From the NCBI GenBank assembly GCA_018056045.1, contig JAGPGI010000010.1, positions 1-17,205 of the forward strand: a stretch of 17,205 nucleotides of DNA. The letters run 5' to 3'. The position numbers were made by a program, and so were the translations under genes. Shown here in pieces: positions 1 to 8,475 of the stretch (position 1 is the first letter of the stretch; each line of letters opens with the position of its first letter). Under the pieces are notes generated by a model. That model was not told where the DNA came from, ran no database searches, and saw nothing but the letters and a program-made list of their open reading frames with translations. Source of the DNA: Paracoccus sp. (in: a-proteobacteria). Lineage in GTDB: Bacteria; Pseudomonadota; Alphaproteobacteria; Rhodobacterales; Rhodobacteraceae.

Positions 1-1
1 A

Positions 2-247
2 CCCTATCACTATTTCGAATGGAGCGGGATCCGGGTCCCGGACCCGCTGCCGCCCAAGCGGGACCTGTTTCAGGAATGGAATGGCGGCCAGATCTGCCGG
101 GCCTGCCTGTTGCGGGCGATGCTGACCGGTCGCGACGGCGGATGGGATGAAAACCCGCCGCCGATCCCGGCTGGGCAGGTCGGTCACGATCCCGGGAAGC
201 CGGCCGGTTCTCTGCGCTGCTGCGGCTTGCCGGCATTCTGGCGCTGA
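2..247 (+). CDS. 3' end of an unidentified gene, probably frameshifted
   Basis: This reading frame is open from the left edge of the window to a TGA at 245-247 and has the strong G/C third-position bias of a real gene, at least as far as about position 150. It reads ...HYFEWSGIRVPDPLPPKRD... and I do not recognise the family. From about 150 the bias weakens. If one base were added in the A4 run at 150-153, translation would move into the other frame. It would then run to a TGA at 301-303, ending in a hydrophobic stretch (SALLRLAGILALIGAGLFVL) typical of a C-terminal membrane anchor. That longer version ends 20 nt before the terminator at 323-348. A frameshift by mutation or assembly error is therefore likely, but 247 is the stop as written. 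The gene faces ftsK tail to tail. Function is unknown. Confidence 0.4.
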   Translation, partial: PYHYFEWSGIRVPDPLPPKRDLFQEWNGGQICRACLLRAMLTGRDGGWDENPPPIPAGQVGHDPGKPAGSLRCCGLPAFWR

Positions 248-322
248 TCGGGGCTGGCCTGTTCGTGCTCAGGGTGGCAACCGGCCATGTCTTTCCGCCC
301 TGAGGGGCGGCGGGTCACGAAA

Positions 323-348
323 AAGGCCGGGTCGCGGGACCCGGCCTT
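323..348 (-). terminator. Intrinsic terminator between convergent genes
   Basis: A perfect 11-bp stem (AAGGCCGGGTC at 323-333 with its complement at 338-348) encloses a GCGG loop. On the minus strand it is followed by TTTTTCG, a usable U-tract, so it should end the ftsK transcript 39 nt after the ftsK stop. On the plus strand the tail (GTCGTTTC) is poorer, but the same hairpin may also stop the rightward gene that ends just upstream. Confidence 0.85.
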
Positions 349-386
349 GTCGTTTCGATAGGGTGCCCCCGGGCAGGGCAGGGGGG

Positions 387-3083
387 TCAGACCTCGGGGA
401 CCAGAACCTCGCGCTTGCCGACATGGTTCGCGGGGCTGACGACGCCCTGATCCTCCATCTGTTCGACAAGACGGGCGGCCTTGTTATAGCCGATGGCCAG
501 CTTGCGCTGGATATAGCTGGTCGAGCATTTGCGGTCCTTGGCGACAATGGCCACGGCCATGTCGTAAAGTTCGGCATCGCCCCCCTCGCCGGTCGAAAGG
601 CCCAGCACCATGTCGATGCTGTCGGCGCGTTCCTCGTCCGGGCCCTCGACCACGCCCGACATATAGCTGGGCGGGCCAAAGGATTTCAGGTGGTTGACGA
701 TTTCCTCGACCTCTTCATCGGAAACGAACGGGCCGTGGACGCGGGTGATCTTGGACCCGCCCGCCATGTAGAGCATGTCGCCCTGACCCAGCAATTGCTC
801 GGCCCCTTGTTCGCCAAGGATCGTGCGGCTGTCGATTTTCGAGGTGACCTGAAAGCTGATCCGGGTCGGGAAGTTCGCCTTGATCGTGCCGGTGATGACA
901 TCGACCGAGGGGCGCTGCGTAGCCATGATCAGGTGAATCCCCGAGGCCCGCGCCATCTGCGCAAGACGCTGGATGCAGGCCTCGATCTCCTTGCCCGCGA
1001 CCATCATCAGGTCGGCCATCTCGTCGACGATGACGACGATATAGGGGAAGGACTGGGGCTGGAATTCCTCGGTCTCAAAGACCGGCTCGCCGGTGTCCTC
1101 GTCAAAGCCGGTCTGGACGGTGCGCTTGAACATCTCGTTCTTGTCCAGCGCCTCGCGGACGCGGCCGTTATAGCCCTCGATGTTGCGCACACCCATCTTG
1201 GACATGCGGCGATAGCGTTCCTCCATCTCGCCGACGACCCATTTCAGCGCGACAACGGCCTTTTTCGGATCGGTCACGACCGGCGAGAGCAGATGCGGGA
1301 TGCCGTCATAGACCGACAGTTCCAGCATCTTGGGGTCGATCATGATCAGCCGGCATTCCTCGGGCGTCAGCTTGTAAAGCAGCGACAGGATCATGGTGTT
1401 GATCGCCACCGACTTGCCCGAGCCGGTGGTCCCGGCGATCAGCAAATGCGGCATCTTGGCAAGGTTGGCGACCACAGGGCCGCCGCCGATATCCTTGCCA
1501 AGCGCCAGAGGCAGCGGCTGCGTGCCGTCGCCATAAGCTTTCGAGGCCAGGATTTCGCGCAGCACCACCTTTTCGCGCCGCGCATTGGGCAGTTCGATCC
1601 CGATCACGCTGCGCCCCGGCACGGTCGAGACCCGCGCCGACAAGGCCGACATCGAGCGCGCGATATCGTCGGCCAGCCCGATCACCCGGCTGGCCTTGAG
1701 GCCCGGCGCCGGTTCCAGTTCGTAAAGCGTGACCACCGGGCCGGGGCGGACCTCGGTGATCTGGCCCTTGACGCCGTAATCGTCCAGCACCGCCTCAAGC
1801 ATGCGGGCGTTTTCCATCAGCGCTTCCTGCGAAAGCTGATGGCGCGGCACGGCGTCGGGCGCGGCCAGCAGGGACAGCGGCGGATGCTCGTAATGGCTGA
1901 TCGCGTCGTCAAAGCGCAGCGCGGGCTGGGCCTCGGATTGCGCCTGGCGCGAGGGGGCGGCGGGCTTGCTGGGCGGCACGACGACGCGGGCGGTCTCGGC
2001 GCCAAAGGGCATGGCGGTGGCGGGTTCCGGCAGGTCGTTGCCGTCCTCGTCCATGCTGAGCACCGGCTCGGTCCGGGGCAGGGGGGCGGCGCGGTTGCCG
2101 GTCAGGCGCTGGGTGACCGCCGACAGCAGACCCTTGCCCTCGGGGCGTTCGCCGCGCTGGCGGATGGCGTCGGTGATGCGGGCGCTGATCTCGGCATTCG
2201 AGGGGGCCTCGTCATCGTCGGCGTAATGGGTTTCGTGCTCGACCAGTTCGGATTCAAGGGTGAAATCGTGGTCCTCGGCCAGCGGCGCCGGGGCACGGCG
2301 CAGGTTGGGCAGGACCGGTGCCGCGCCGGAGGACAGCGGCGGCTGCGGCAGCGCCGACGAGCCGGCGCGGCTGGCGCGTTCACGCCGGGCCTCGGCGCGG
2401 GATTTCAGCTCGCGCGCGGCGCCCGACGAGAGGCGCGCGCCACGGTCCACAGCATGCAGCGCCAGCAGCCGCGCGGTCGCCAGACCGCCCAGCAGATAGG
2501 CGCGGATCGCCATCAGCTCCTTGCGGTCGAAACCCAGCACAAAGGCCAGAAAAGCGACTGCCCCCGCCGCCGTCAGCAGCGCCAGCACCTTGATCGCGAT
2601 CGAGGCGCGCAGCGGCATCGCCGACAGCATGCCCCCCATCAGCATATCGCCCAGATGGCCGCCAAGGCCAAAGCTTTGCGTCCAGCCCGGCGGCGGCGCC
2701 ATCGAGGTCGCATAGACCGACACCAGCACCATGCCGATGGGCAGGAAGATGGCGCGCATGATGCGCTCTTCGCCCCGGTGCAGCATCAGGCGCAGGCCCC
2801 AGACCACCGCGCCCAGCACCAGAACCCAGGTGCCATAGCCGGTGATCATGAACAGGGCCGAGGCGATATAGGCGCCGGGGCTGCCCAGATAGTTCTGCGC
2901 CGGCTGGTCGGTCGCCGACATGAAGCTGGGATCGTCGGGCGAGTAGCTGATCAGCATCATCGCGATCAGAACGCCCAAAACCACCAGACCCGCGCCGAGC
3001 AATTCCTTGCCGCGCCGTTCAAGCGCCGCCTGCGTGGATTGGTCAAATAGCGGATCGCGGTGTTTCGCCTGCCAGCTCGCCAT
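387..3083 (-). CDS. ftsK: DNA translocase FtsK
   Basis: FtsK is a membrane-anchored ATPase that pumps DNA at the division septum and helps resolve chromosome dimers with XerCD. The 898-residue product has four hydrophobic segments in its first about 190 residues. A Pro/Ala-rich linker of roughly 200 residues follows, short compared with E. coli FtsK. The RecA-like motor carries Walker A GTTGSGKS (residues 551-558, K557) and Walker B IVVIVDE (682-688, D687/E688). The last about 62 residues (837-898) form the winged-helix gamma domain that reads orientation sequences, with [20 protein letters not shown]. The ATG at 3083 has a strong Shine-Dalgarno (AAGGGGGG) lying in the end of the aminotransferase gene 3 nt upstream, so the two are probably cotranscribed. 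All domains are intact. Identification is secure. Confidence 0.97.
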   Translation of the reverse strand: MASWQAKHRDPLFDQSTQAALERRGKELLGAGLVVLGVLIAMMLISYSPDDPSFMSATDQPAQNYLGSPGAYIASALFMITGYGTWVLVLGAVVWGLRLMLHRGEERIMRAIFLPIGMVLVSVYATSMAPPPGWTQSFGLGGHLGDMLMGGMLSAMPLRASIAIKVLALLTAAGAVAFLAFVLGFDRKELMAIRAYLLGGLATARLLALHAVDRGARLSSGAARELKSRAEARRERASRAGSSALPQPPLSSGAAPVLPNLRRAPAPLAEDHDFTLESELVEHETHYADDDEAPSNAEISARITDAIRQRGERPEGKGLLSAVTQRLTGNRAAPLPRTEPVLSMDEDGNDLPEPATAMPFGAETARVVVPPSKPAAPSRQAQSEAQPALRFDDAISHYEHPPLSLLAAPDAVPRHQLSQEALMENARMLEAVLDDYGVKGQITEVRPGPVVTLYELEPAPGLKASRVIGLADDIARSMSALSARVSTVPGRSVIGIELPNARREKVVLREILASKAYGDGTQPLPLALGKDIGGGPVVANLAKMPHLLIAGTTGSGKSVAINTMILSLLYKLTPEECRLIMIDPKMLELSVYDGIPHLLSPVVTDPKKAVVALKWVVGEMEERYRRMSKMGVRNIEGYNGRVREALDKNEMFKRTVQTGFDEDTGEPVFETEEFQPQSFPYIVVIVDEMADLMMVAGKEIEACIQRLAQMARASGIHLIMATQRPSVDVITGTIKANFPTRISFQVTSKIDSRTILGEQGAEQLLGQGDMLYMAGGSKITRVHGPFVSDEEVEEIVNHLKSFGPPSYMSGVVEGPDEERADSIDMVLGLSTGEGGDAELYDMAVAIVAKDRKCSTSYIQRKLAIGYNKAARLVEQMEDQGVVSPANHVGKREVLVPEV

Positions 3084-3086
3084 GCG

Positions 3087-4280
3087 TCACCCCCCTTGAT
3101 ACAAACAGTTTTTCAGGCGGTTCAGAGCCGCCTCGGTCTCGTCCGCGGTGGCGACCAGCGCCACACGCAGGAAATTCTTGCCCGGATTTCCGGTCGCGGT
3201 GTCGCGCGACAGATAGGCGCCGGGCAGGACCTGAATGCCTTCCTCGGCCCAGAGCTTTTTCGTCGCCGTCTCGCTGTCGCCGATTTCGGGCGGCACGGGC
3301 AGCCACAGGAAAAACCCGCCCTGCACCGGCTGATATCCCGGCACATTGCCCAGAACCCGGTCGGCGATGGCGTATTTCTGTTGGTAAAGCGCGCGGCTCG
3401 CGTCGACATGGGCCTCATCCGCCCAGGCGGCTGCGCTGACGCGCTGGATCGGCAGGGGCAGCGGTGCGCCGGCATAGCTGCGCAGCCGCCGCATCAGCGC
3501 GATCTGCCCCGGCCCGCCCGCCGCAAAACCCGAACGCAACCCGGCAAGGTTCGAACGTTTCGACAGCGAATTGAACATCACCACCCGGTCGGCCAGTCCC
3601 ATGCGCGTGGCGACGGCCAGCGCCCCGGGCGGCGGCGCATCGCGCCAGATCTCGGAATAGCATTCGTCGGAAAAGATCAGGAAATCATGGCGATCCGCCA
3701 AGGCGATCAGTTCCTCGAGATAGTCCGCATCCGCGACGGCCCCCTGCGGATTGGCGGGTGAGCACAGATAGGCGATGGTTACCCGGTCCAGCAGCGCCGG
3801 GTCCAGATCCGCGTAGCGCGGCATATGGCCGGTTTCGGGGGTAGCGGGCACAAATACCGGTTCGGCGCCGACAGCGGCGGCGGCGACCGCATAGACCTGA
3901 TAGAACGGGTTCGGGATCAGGATCGCGGGCTTCTGGCCGTTCTTTTCTTCGGGCGAGAGCGCAAGGGCCGCGTTGAAAAGCCCCTCGCGCGTGCCGTTCA
4001 GGGTGACGATGCGTTCGGGCGCGACCTCGATGCCGTGGCGACGGCCGAGCCAGCCGGAAATCGCCGCCAGCAACTCGGGCGTCCCCTCGTTCGAGGGGTA
4101 TTTGCTGAACTCACCCACGTGCCGGGTCAGGATCGGGCCGGTGAAATCGGGGATCGCGTGACGCGGCTCGCCAATGGTCAGCACGACGGGATCGCCGCCC
4201 GCAGGAATGCCCGCAAGCAGCGCCCGCAGGCGCGGAAACGCGTAATCCGGCAGGTTCGAGAACCGCTCGGGTGATGCCAT
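3087..4280 (-). CDS. PLP-dependent aminotransferase, class I/II
   Basis: This is a fold-type I aminotransferase of 397 residues, the usual length for the family. The visible active-site signatures are N177 in CSPANPQG, D205 in FLIFSDECYSEIW (pairs with the PLP ring nitrogen) and the Schiff-base lysine K241 in NSLSKRSNLAGLRSG. The N-terminal part contains IGEPRHAIPDF, and the sequence resembles the DapC-like group (N-succinyldiaminopimelate or alanine/aspartate-type aminotransferases). The substrate cannot be fixed from sequence alone. The ATG at 4280 follows AGAGGC at a suitable distance. The gene lies 3 nt upstream of ftsK in the same direction, and the 138 bp before it shows no clear promoter. 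A link to lysine or peptidoglycan precursor (meso-DAP) supply would suit its neighbour but is only inference. Confidence 0.88.
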   Translation of the reverse strand: MASPERFSNLPDYAFPRLRALLAGIPAGGDPVVLTIGEPRHAIPDFTGPILTRHVGEFSKYPSNEGTPELLAAISGWLGRRHGIEVAPERIVTLNGTREGLFNAALALSPEEKNGQKPAILIPNPFYQVYAVAAAAVGAEPVFVPATPETGHMPRYADLDPALLDRVTIAYLCSPANPQGAVADADYLEELIALADRHDFLIFSDECYSEIWRDAPPPGALAVATRMGLADRVVMFNSLSKRSNLAGLRSGFAAGGPGQIALMRRLRSYAGAPLPLPIQRVSAAAWADEAHVDASRALYQQKYAIADRVLGNVPGYQPVQGGFFLWLPVPPEIGDSETATKKLWAEEGIQVLPGAYLSRDTATGNPGKNFLRVALVATADETEAALNRLKNCLYQGG

Positions 4281-4418
4281 GTCTGCCTCTCATGCGGGGT
4301 CGTGTCGCCCCGTTTGCAGTGAGATTACCGGCATAAACCGCATGCGTCCAGAGTTTCGCGGGCAAATCCTGCCGGACGGCCCTGCATTTGCACGCGATAG
4401 TTGCAATGAATCCCGTGG

Positions 4419-5747
4419 CTAGGGCTGCAGGGCGGCCTCGGCGGCGGCGGCGACGATCAGCAGTGCCCGGTCATGGCCCGCCGCCCCCATCAGCATCAAG
4501 CCGCAGGCAGGATGGCCGGTCGGCAGGCTGATCGCCGGCAGGCCCAGCAGATTGGCGATGCGGGTATTGCGCAGGGTCAGCAGGTTTTCGGCGGCAAAGA
4601 AGTCCGGCTCGGTCAGCAGGCGGTTCGCGTCGGGCGGCAGGATCGGCGAGGTGGGCAGGATCACCGCGTCGAAAGACGCGACCAGCCGCGCCCAATCGGC
4701 GCGCAGCCGCGCCAGACATTCCCAGCCGGCGACGTAATCAGCGGCGAGGGTGTGCCTGCCGCCGCGAAAGCGTTCAAGGATCGGCGGATACATCAGTTCG
4801 GGGGCGTCCTCGATCTGGTCCTGCCAGATGCCATAGGCCTCGGGGGCAAAGAGGGTCGGCGCCAGCGCCATCGCCTCGGCCACGCAGGGCGGCGAGGCAT
4901 GGGTGATGCGCGCGCCGGCGCGGCCCAGCCGCGCCACCGCATCCTCGAAGGCGGCGACGGGGCCGGGACGGGCATCGTCAAAGGGCACGCCGTCCAGCAC
5001 CAGAAGCCGCCGCCCGCGGGCCTTGCTGCCGCCCAGATCGGCGGCTTTCTCGCTGCGCAGGATGGCATAGATCTCGGCGCAGTCCTCGACGCTGCGGGCG
5101 ATGGGGCCGGCGACGTCAAAGCGGCGGCAAAGCGGCACCACGCCGGTATCGCTGACATTGCCATGCGTGGGCTTGAAGCCCACGAGCCCGTTCCAGGCCG
5201 CCGGCACCCGCAACGAGCCGCCGGTATCCGAGCCGATGGCCGCCGCCGCCAGCCCCAGCGCGACCGAGACCGCCGCCCCCGAGCTGGACCCGCCCGGCGC
5301 CAGCGCGGGGTCGATGCTGTTCGGGGGCGTCGCCGTCATCGGGTTCAGCCCCAGCCCGGAAAAGGCCAGCTCGGTCATATGGGTCTTGCCCAGACAGACC
5401 AGCCCGTCCAGCGTCGCGCCGGCCAGAATGGCGGCGTCGCTGTCGGGCGTGCGGCCCTTGAGCAGCTTTGATCCGGCCTCGGTCGGGATGCCGGCGCTGT
5501 CGATATTGTCCTTCCAGCTCAGAGCCACGCCGTCCAGAAGCCCGCGCCGCAACCCGGCTCTGGCGCGGTCATGGGCGGCGATGGCCTCGGCCCGGGCGCG
5601 GTCCGGGGTCAGCCTTGCATAGATGCGCTTGCCGTAAGGGTGGCGGGTCGCGGCCTCGAGATAGCCTTCAGCCTGTTCGACCGGGCTGATCAGCCCGGCA
5701 AGGATCGCCCGCCCCTGTTCCGCCGCCGGTGCCCTGAGCCAGTCCAT
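4419..5747 (-). CDS. Amidase signature family hydrolase
   Basis: Members of this family hydrolyse or transfer amide bonds through a Ser-cisSer-Lys triad. Numbered from the chosen start (442 residues), the triad is K79 in ALSWKDNID, cis-Ser S154 in APGGSSSG and nucleophile S178 in GSDTGGS. The 24-residue spacing between the two serines matches malonamidase E2. The protein is a little short for GatA, and no gatB or gatC is nearby, so it is best called a generic amidase of unknown substrate. The frame can start at 5765, 5759 or 5747. I chose 5747 because GGGGA lies 5 nt before that ATG and the protein then begins MDWLRAP. It is divergent from the UbiH-like gene. No clear terminator was seen in the 138 bp downstream. 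Confidence 0.9.
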   Translation of the reverse strand: MDWLRAPAAEQGRAILAGLISPVEQAEGYLEAATRHPYGKRIYARLTPDRARAEAIAAHDRARAGLRRGLLDGVALSWKDNIDSAGIPTEAGSKLLKGRTPDSDAAILAGATLDGLVCLGKTHMTELAFSGLGLNPMTATPPNSIDPALAPGGSSSGAAVSVALGLAAAAIGSDTGGSLRVPAAWNGLVGFKPTHGNVSDTGVVPLCRRFDVAGPIARSVEDCAEIYAILRSEKAADLGGSKARGRRLLVLDGVPFDDARPGPVAAFEDAVARLGRAGARITHASPPCVAEAMALAPTLFAPEAYGIWQDQIEDAPELMYPPILERFRGGRHTLAADYVAGWECLARLRADWARLVASFDAVILPTSPILPPDANRLLTEPDFFAAENLLTLRNTRIANLLGLPAISLPTGHPACGLMLMGAAGHDRALLIVAAAAEAALQP

Positions 5748-5865
5748 GAGATTCCCCATTCGCATTTCCAGCCACTAGGCTAACCCTGCGACCAGCCGCC
5801 CGCAATGGCGGGGCGTTCCGCTTTGCCGCATGGACATTGCCGCCCGCGCCGTCATAGTGCGGGCC

Positions 5866-7089
5866 ATGAAGACGGATTTCGATATCGTGATTGCGGGCGG
5901 CGGGCTGAACGGCCCCGCCCTGGCGCTGGCCTTGGCCGATGCGGGCCTGTCGGTCGCCGTGGTCGATGCGCGGCCGGCCGATGCCCGTGCGGGCGATGCC
6001 TTCGACGGGCGCGCCTATGCGCTGGCCTTGGCCTCGCAGCGGTTGCTGGCGGCGCTGGGGCTGTGGAAGGTGCTGGCGCAGGATGCGCAGGAAATCCGCA
6101 AGGTGCAGGCCACGCAGGGGCACGCGAGCAGCGGCCCGGGCCCCTTCGGGCTGCATTTCGACGGCGCCGAGATCGAGGAAGGCCGGCTGGGCTATATGCT
6201 TGAGGACCGTTTCCTGTATCGCGCCCTGCTGGCGGCGATGCAGGATCGGGTGACCCATCTGTCGGGCATCTCGGCCCAAGAGCAGGAGCCCGAGGGCGCG
6301 GGCATCCGTGTCGCGCTGTCGGATGGGCGTGAGCTTCGCGCGCGACTGCTGATCGGCGCCGACGGGCGGCAATCGGGCACGGCGGCGCGGGCGGGGATCA
6401 AGCGCATCGGCCATGATTACGGCCAGATCGCGCTGGTCGCGGCGGTCGATCACGAATTGCCGCATGAGGGCACGGCCTATCAGTATTTCATGCCCACCGG
6501 GCCGCTGGCGATCCTGCCCCTGCCGGGCAATCGCAGCTCTATCGTCTGGTCGGAAAGCCGCGACAATGCCCGTGCCATCGCGGCCCTGCCCGATGACGAA
6601 TTCCTGACCGTCCTGCGCCCGCGCTTTGGCGAGGCGCATGGCGCGATCCGCCTTGCCGGCCCACGTTTCTCATATCCGCTGAACCTGACGCTGGCCGAGC
6701 GTTACATCGGCCCCCGCATCGCGCTGATCGGCGATGCGGCGCATGGCGTCCACCCGATTGCCGGGCAGGGGCTGAACCTTGGGCTGCGCGACGTGGCAGC
6801 CCTGGCCGAGGTGATCGTCGCCGCCCGCCGCCGGGGCGAGGATATCGGCACCGATCAGGTCCTGACCCGCTATCAGGACTGGCGCCGGCCCGACGCGACC
6901 GCGCTGGCCTTTGGCATGGACGGGGTGAACACGCTGTTTTCCAACGCCAATCCGCTGCTGCGCGCAGCGCGAGAGCTGGGCATGGGGCTGGTCGATGCCA
7001 TTCCGCCCCTGCGGCGCGGCTTCATGCGGCAGGCGGCGGGGCTTAGCCTTGAGCCGATGCCGCGACTGCTGACCGGGCAGCGGCTTTAG
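5866..7089 (+). CDS. UbiH/UbiF/Coq6-family FAD monooxygenase
   Basis: This is a class A flavoprotein hydroxylase of the type that hydroxylates the ubiquinone ring (407 residues). It shows the FAD-binding Rossmann motif GGGLNG (11-16) with D34 ending the second strand (SVAVVDAR), the DG motif IGADG (D166), and the GD motif IGDAAHGVHPIAGQGLNLGLRD (D290) that contacts FAD ribityl and phosphates. An upstream ATG at 5830 is in frame, but would put 12 extra residues before the dinucleotide fold, so 5866 is preferred. Neither start has a clear Shine-Dalgarno. The ring position acted on cannot be told, since alphaproteobacteria use several paralogues of this family with different specificities. It lies divergent to the amidase and 105 bp upstream of lolA. 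Confidence 0.92.
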   Translation: MKTDFDIVIAGGGLNGPALALALADAGLSVAVVDARPADARAGDAFDGRAYALALASQRLLAALGLWKVLAQDAQEIRKVQATQGHASSGPGPFGLHFDGAEIEEGRLGYMLEDRFLYRALLAAMQDRVTHLSGISAQEQEPEGAGIRVALSDGRELRARLLIGADGRQSGTAARAGIKRIGHDYGQIALVAAVDHELPHEGTAYQYFMPTGPLAILPLPGNRSSIVWSESRDNARAIAALPDDEFLTVLRPRFGEAHGAIRLAGPRFSYPLNLTLAERYIGPRIALIGDAAHGVHPIAGQGLNLGLRDVAALAEVIVAARRRGEDIGTDQVLTRYQDWRRPDATALAFGMDGVNTLFSNANPLLRAARELGMGLVDAIPPLRRGFMRQAAGLSLEPMPRLLTGQRL

Positions 7090-7107
7090 ATCACGCAGTC
7101 GGCATGG

Positions 7108-7132
7108 AACGCTCACGTCCGTGCGAGCGTTT
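7108..7132 (+). terminator. Hairpin after the UbiH-like gene, weak terminator candidate
   Basis: AACGCTC (7108-7114) pairs perfectly with GAGCGTT, starting 18 nt after the stop codon. The loop can add an inner CACG/CGTG stem with a small bulge. Only TCTGAGCC follows, so there is no proper U-tract and termination would be partial at best. Confidence 0.35.
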
Positions 7133-7194
7133 CTGAGCCGCATGTCCGGTGAACGTGATGTGCAAGATTTTTCCGAAAGGCTATCCTTAGGCCC

Positions 7195-7791
7195 ATGAAA
7201 CTCAGATCGCTCGCCCTTGCGCCCGTCCTTGCTCTCGCCATGGCCTTTCCGGCCATGGCCGAGAAAATCCCCCTCAATGAGATCTCGCGCTATCTCAACA
7301 GCCTGAAAACCGCGCAGGCCGAATTCACGCAGGTGAATGGCGACGGCTCGATCTCGACCGGGACGGTGTTCATTCACCGCCCGAACCGGGTGCGGTTCGA
7401 ATACAAGGGCGACAAGACGCTGGTTCTGGCCTCGGCCGGGCAGGTGGCGGTGTTCGATGGCAAGTCGCGCAGCGGGCCGCAGCAATATCCGCTGTCGAAA
7501 ACTCCGCTGTCGCTGATTCTGGCGCCGAACGTCAATCTGGGGCAAGCCCGGATGGTGACCGGCTATGCCGAAAAGAAGAACACCACCGTGGTCACCGCGC
7601 AGGATCCGCAGCACCCGGAATATGGCAATATCCAGATGGTGTTTTCCGCCAATCCGACGCAGCTCAGGCAATGGGTGGTGACCGATGACGCGGGCACCCG
7701 CACCACGGTCATTCTGGGCGACATGAAGACGGGCGTGTCCTTCCCGCCGTCGAAATTCGCCATCGAAAGCGAACTCGCCCGCCGCAAATAG
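7195..7791 (+). CDS. lolA: Outer-membrane lipoprotein carrier protein LolA
   Basis: LolA is the periplasmic chaperone that ferries lipoproteins from the LolCDE transporter to the outer membrane. The 198-residue product has a clear signal peptide (MKLRSLALAPVLALAMAFPA, cleavage expected after residue 22, AMA|EK). The mature part has the family pattern: ISRYLNSLKTAQAEFTQ at the N-terminus, then GTVFIHRPNRVRFEYKGDKTL and VAVFDGKS. The C-terminal half contains QWVVTDDAGTRTTVILGDM. Only a poor Shine-Dalgarno (AGG, 3 nt before the ATG) is visible. TATCCT at 7182-7187 is too close to the start to be relied on as a -10 box. lolA near ftsK is common in alphaproteobacteria; here an aminotransferase, an amidase and the hydroxylase lie between them. 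It converges on an SLT lipoprotein gene. Confidence 0.95.
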   Translation: MKLRSLALAPVLALAMAFPAMAEKIPLNEISRYLNSLKTAQAEFTQVNGDGSISTGTVFIHRPNRVRFEYKGDKTLVLASAGQVAVFDGKSRSGPQQYPLSKTPLSLILAPNVNLGQARMVTGYAEKKNTTVVTAQDPQHPEYGNIQMVFSANPTQLRQWVVTDDAGTRTTVILGDMKTGVSFPPSKFAIESELARRK

Positions 7792-7800
7792 GGCGGGCGA
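7775..7800. terminator. GC-rich hairpin across the lolA stop codon
   Basis: A perfect 9-bp stem, TCGCCCGCC (7775-7783) with GGCGGGCGA (7792-7800), encloses an 8-nt loop that contains the lolA stop TAG (7789-7791). It sits between two convergent genes whose coding ends are 20 nt apart. There is no U-tract on either side. It probably marks or protects both 3' ends rather than acting as a classical terminator. Confidence 0.45.
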
Positions 7801-7811
7801 TCACGCCTGTC

Positions 7812-8390
7812 TCAGCGGCAGGAAGCCAGCTGCATCCGGTAAAGCTCGGCCCGGGCATTCACCTTGCCCGCGACGCCCATCAGCCAGCTCTTGTTGCGAT
7901 GCGAGCCGTTGGAAAAGCCCTGCCGACCCTCGTGATAGGCCAGATATTGCGAGGCGGCGTCATATTTCGAGATACCCAGCATCCGCGCGGAATCGTTCAT
8001 GTACCAGCCCATGAAATCGGTGGCGTCGCGGATGTCGTCGCGCTGCGCCCGGCGGTTGCCGGTCTTTTTGCGGTATTCGTCCCAGGTGCCGTCCAGCGCC
8101 TGGCTATAACCATAGGCCGAGCTTTGCCGCCCGATGGGAATGATCCCCAGCGCATAGCGGTGGGGCGTGCGCGCATCGCCGATGAATTTCGATTCCTGAT
8201 GGATCGTCGCCATCTGCACATGGATCGGGATGCCCCAGCGCCGCTCGGATTTCTGCATGGCGCGCAGATAGGCGGGTCGCTCGGCGACGATCGCGCAGGC
8301 ATTGTCCAGATTGCGCGGCGCCTTGTAGTTCCCGCCGCCCCCGCAAGAGGCGACCAGCCCGACAATGGCGAGCTTGAGAAACCTGTTCAT
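7812..8390 (-). CDS. Lipoprotein with lysozyme-like transglycosylase (SLT) domain
   Basis: The product is probably an envelope lipoprotein that cleaves peptidoglycan glycan strands. With the start at 8390 it has 192 residues. The lipobox is LVASC with Cys16, followed by a Gly run (GGGG). The SLT core has the catalytic-Glu motif HQESKF (E66-S67), then AYGYSQALDGTWDEY (92-106) and YLAYHEGRQGF (149-159), the counterparts of the ES, GxxQ and AYNxG motifs of lytic transglycosylases. The frame extends to 8462, but the 24 extra residues would bury the signal peptide, and GAGGGC lies just before the ATG at 8390, so the shorter start is clearly better. No Asp follows the lipid Cys, so outer-membrane sorting by LolA, encoded next door, is expected. 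Confidence 0.88.
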   Translation of the reverse strand: MNRFLKLAIVGLVASCGGGGNYKAPRNLDNACAIVAERPAYLRAMQKSERRWGIPIHVQMATIHQESKFIGDARTPHRYALGIIPIGRQSSAYGYSQALDGTWDEYRKKTGNRRAQRDDIRDATDFMGWYMNDSARMLGISKYDAASQYLAYHEGRQGFSNGSHRNKSWLMGVAGKVNARAELYRMQLASCR

Positions 8391-8427
8391 ACTGCCCTCA
8401 TGAACGTTTTTGACCATTTTTTTCGAC

Positions 8428-8455
8428 AGCATAGGCCAAATCGGAAGGCGCGCAA
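8428..8455 (-). promoter_or_regulatory. Candidate promoter of the SLT lipoprotein gene
   Basis: On the minus strand, TTGCGC (8450-8455) and TATGCT (8428-8433) are 16 nt apart and lie about 40 nt upstream of the start codon. Each matches the sigma-70 consensus at four of six positions. The promoter lies inside the inverted repeat at 8436-8475. Confidence 0.35.
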
Positions 8456-8475
8456 ATGACAAAGCCTCGATTTGG
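8436..8475. repeat. Inverted repeat CCAAATCG-N24-CGATTTGG
   Basis: Perfect 8-bp arms lie at 8436-8443 and 8468-8475. One arm touches the modC stop codon and the other falls in the spacer of the lipoprotein promoter candidate. It could be an operator or a long-loop hairpin ending the mod transcript. It lacks a U-tract, so neither role is established. Confidence 0.4.

Noticed and set aside
147..3050. A 967-codon open frame on the plus strand across ftsK
   Set aside because: It is antisense to a fully supported ftsK, is rich in His/Arg/Gln/Gly with no domain pattern, and arises from the strong G/C third-position bias of the true gene.
4473..5471. Long plus-strand open frame across the amidase gene
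   Set aside because: It is antisense to a gene with an intact catalytic triad and has the composition of a GC-bias shadow.
5668..6639. 323-codon minus-strand frame across the start of the UbiH-like gene
   Set aside because: It is antisense to the FAD-binding half of the hydroxylase, has no recognisable domain, and would also overlap the amidase start.
8391..8462. 24-residue N-terminal extension of the SLT lipoprotein
   Set aside because: It would move the signal peptide and lipobox inward, and the ATG at 8390 has a clear Shine-Dalgarno while the upstream one does not.
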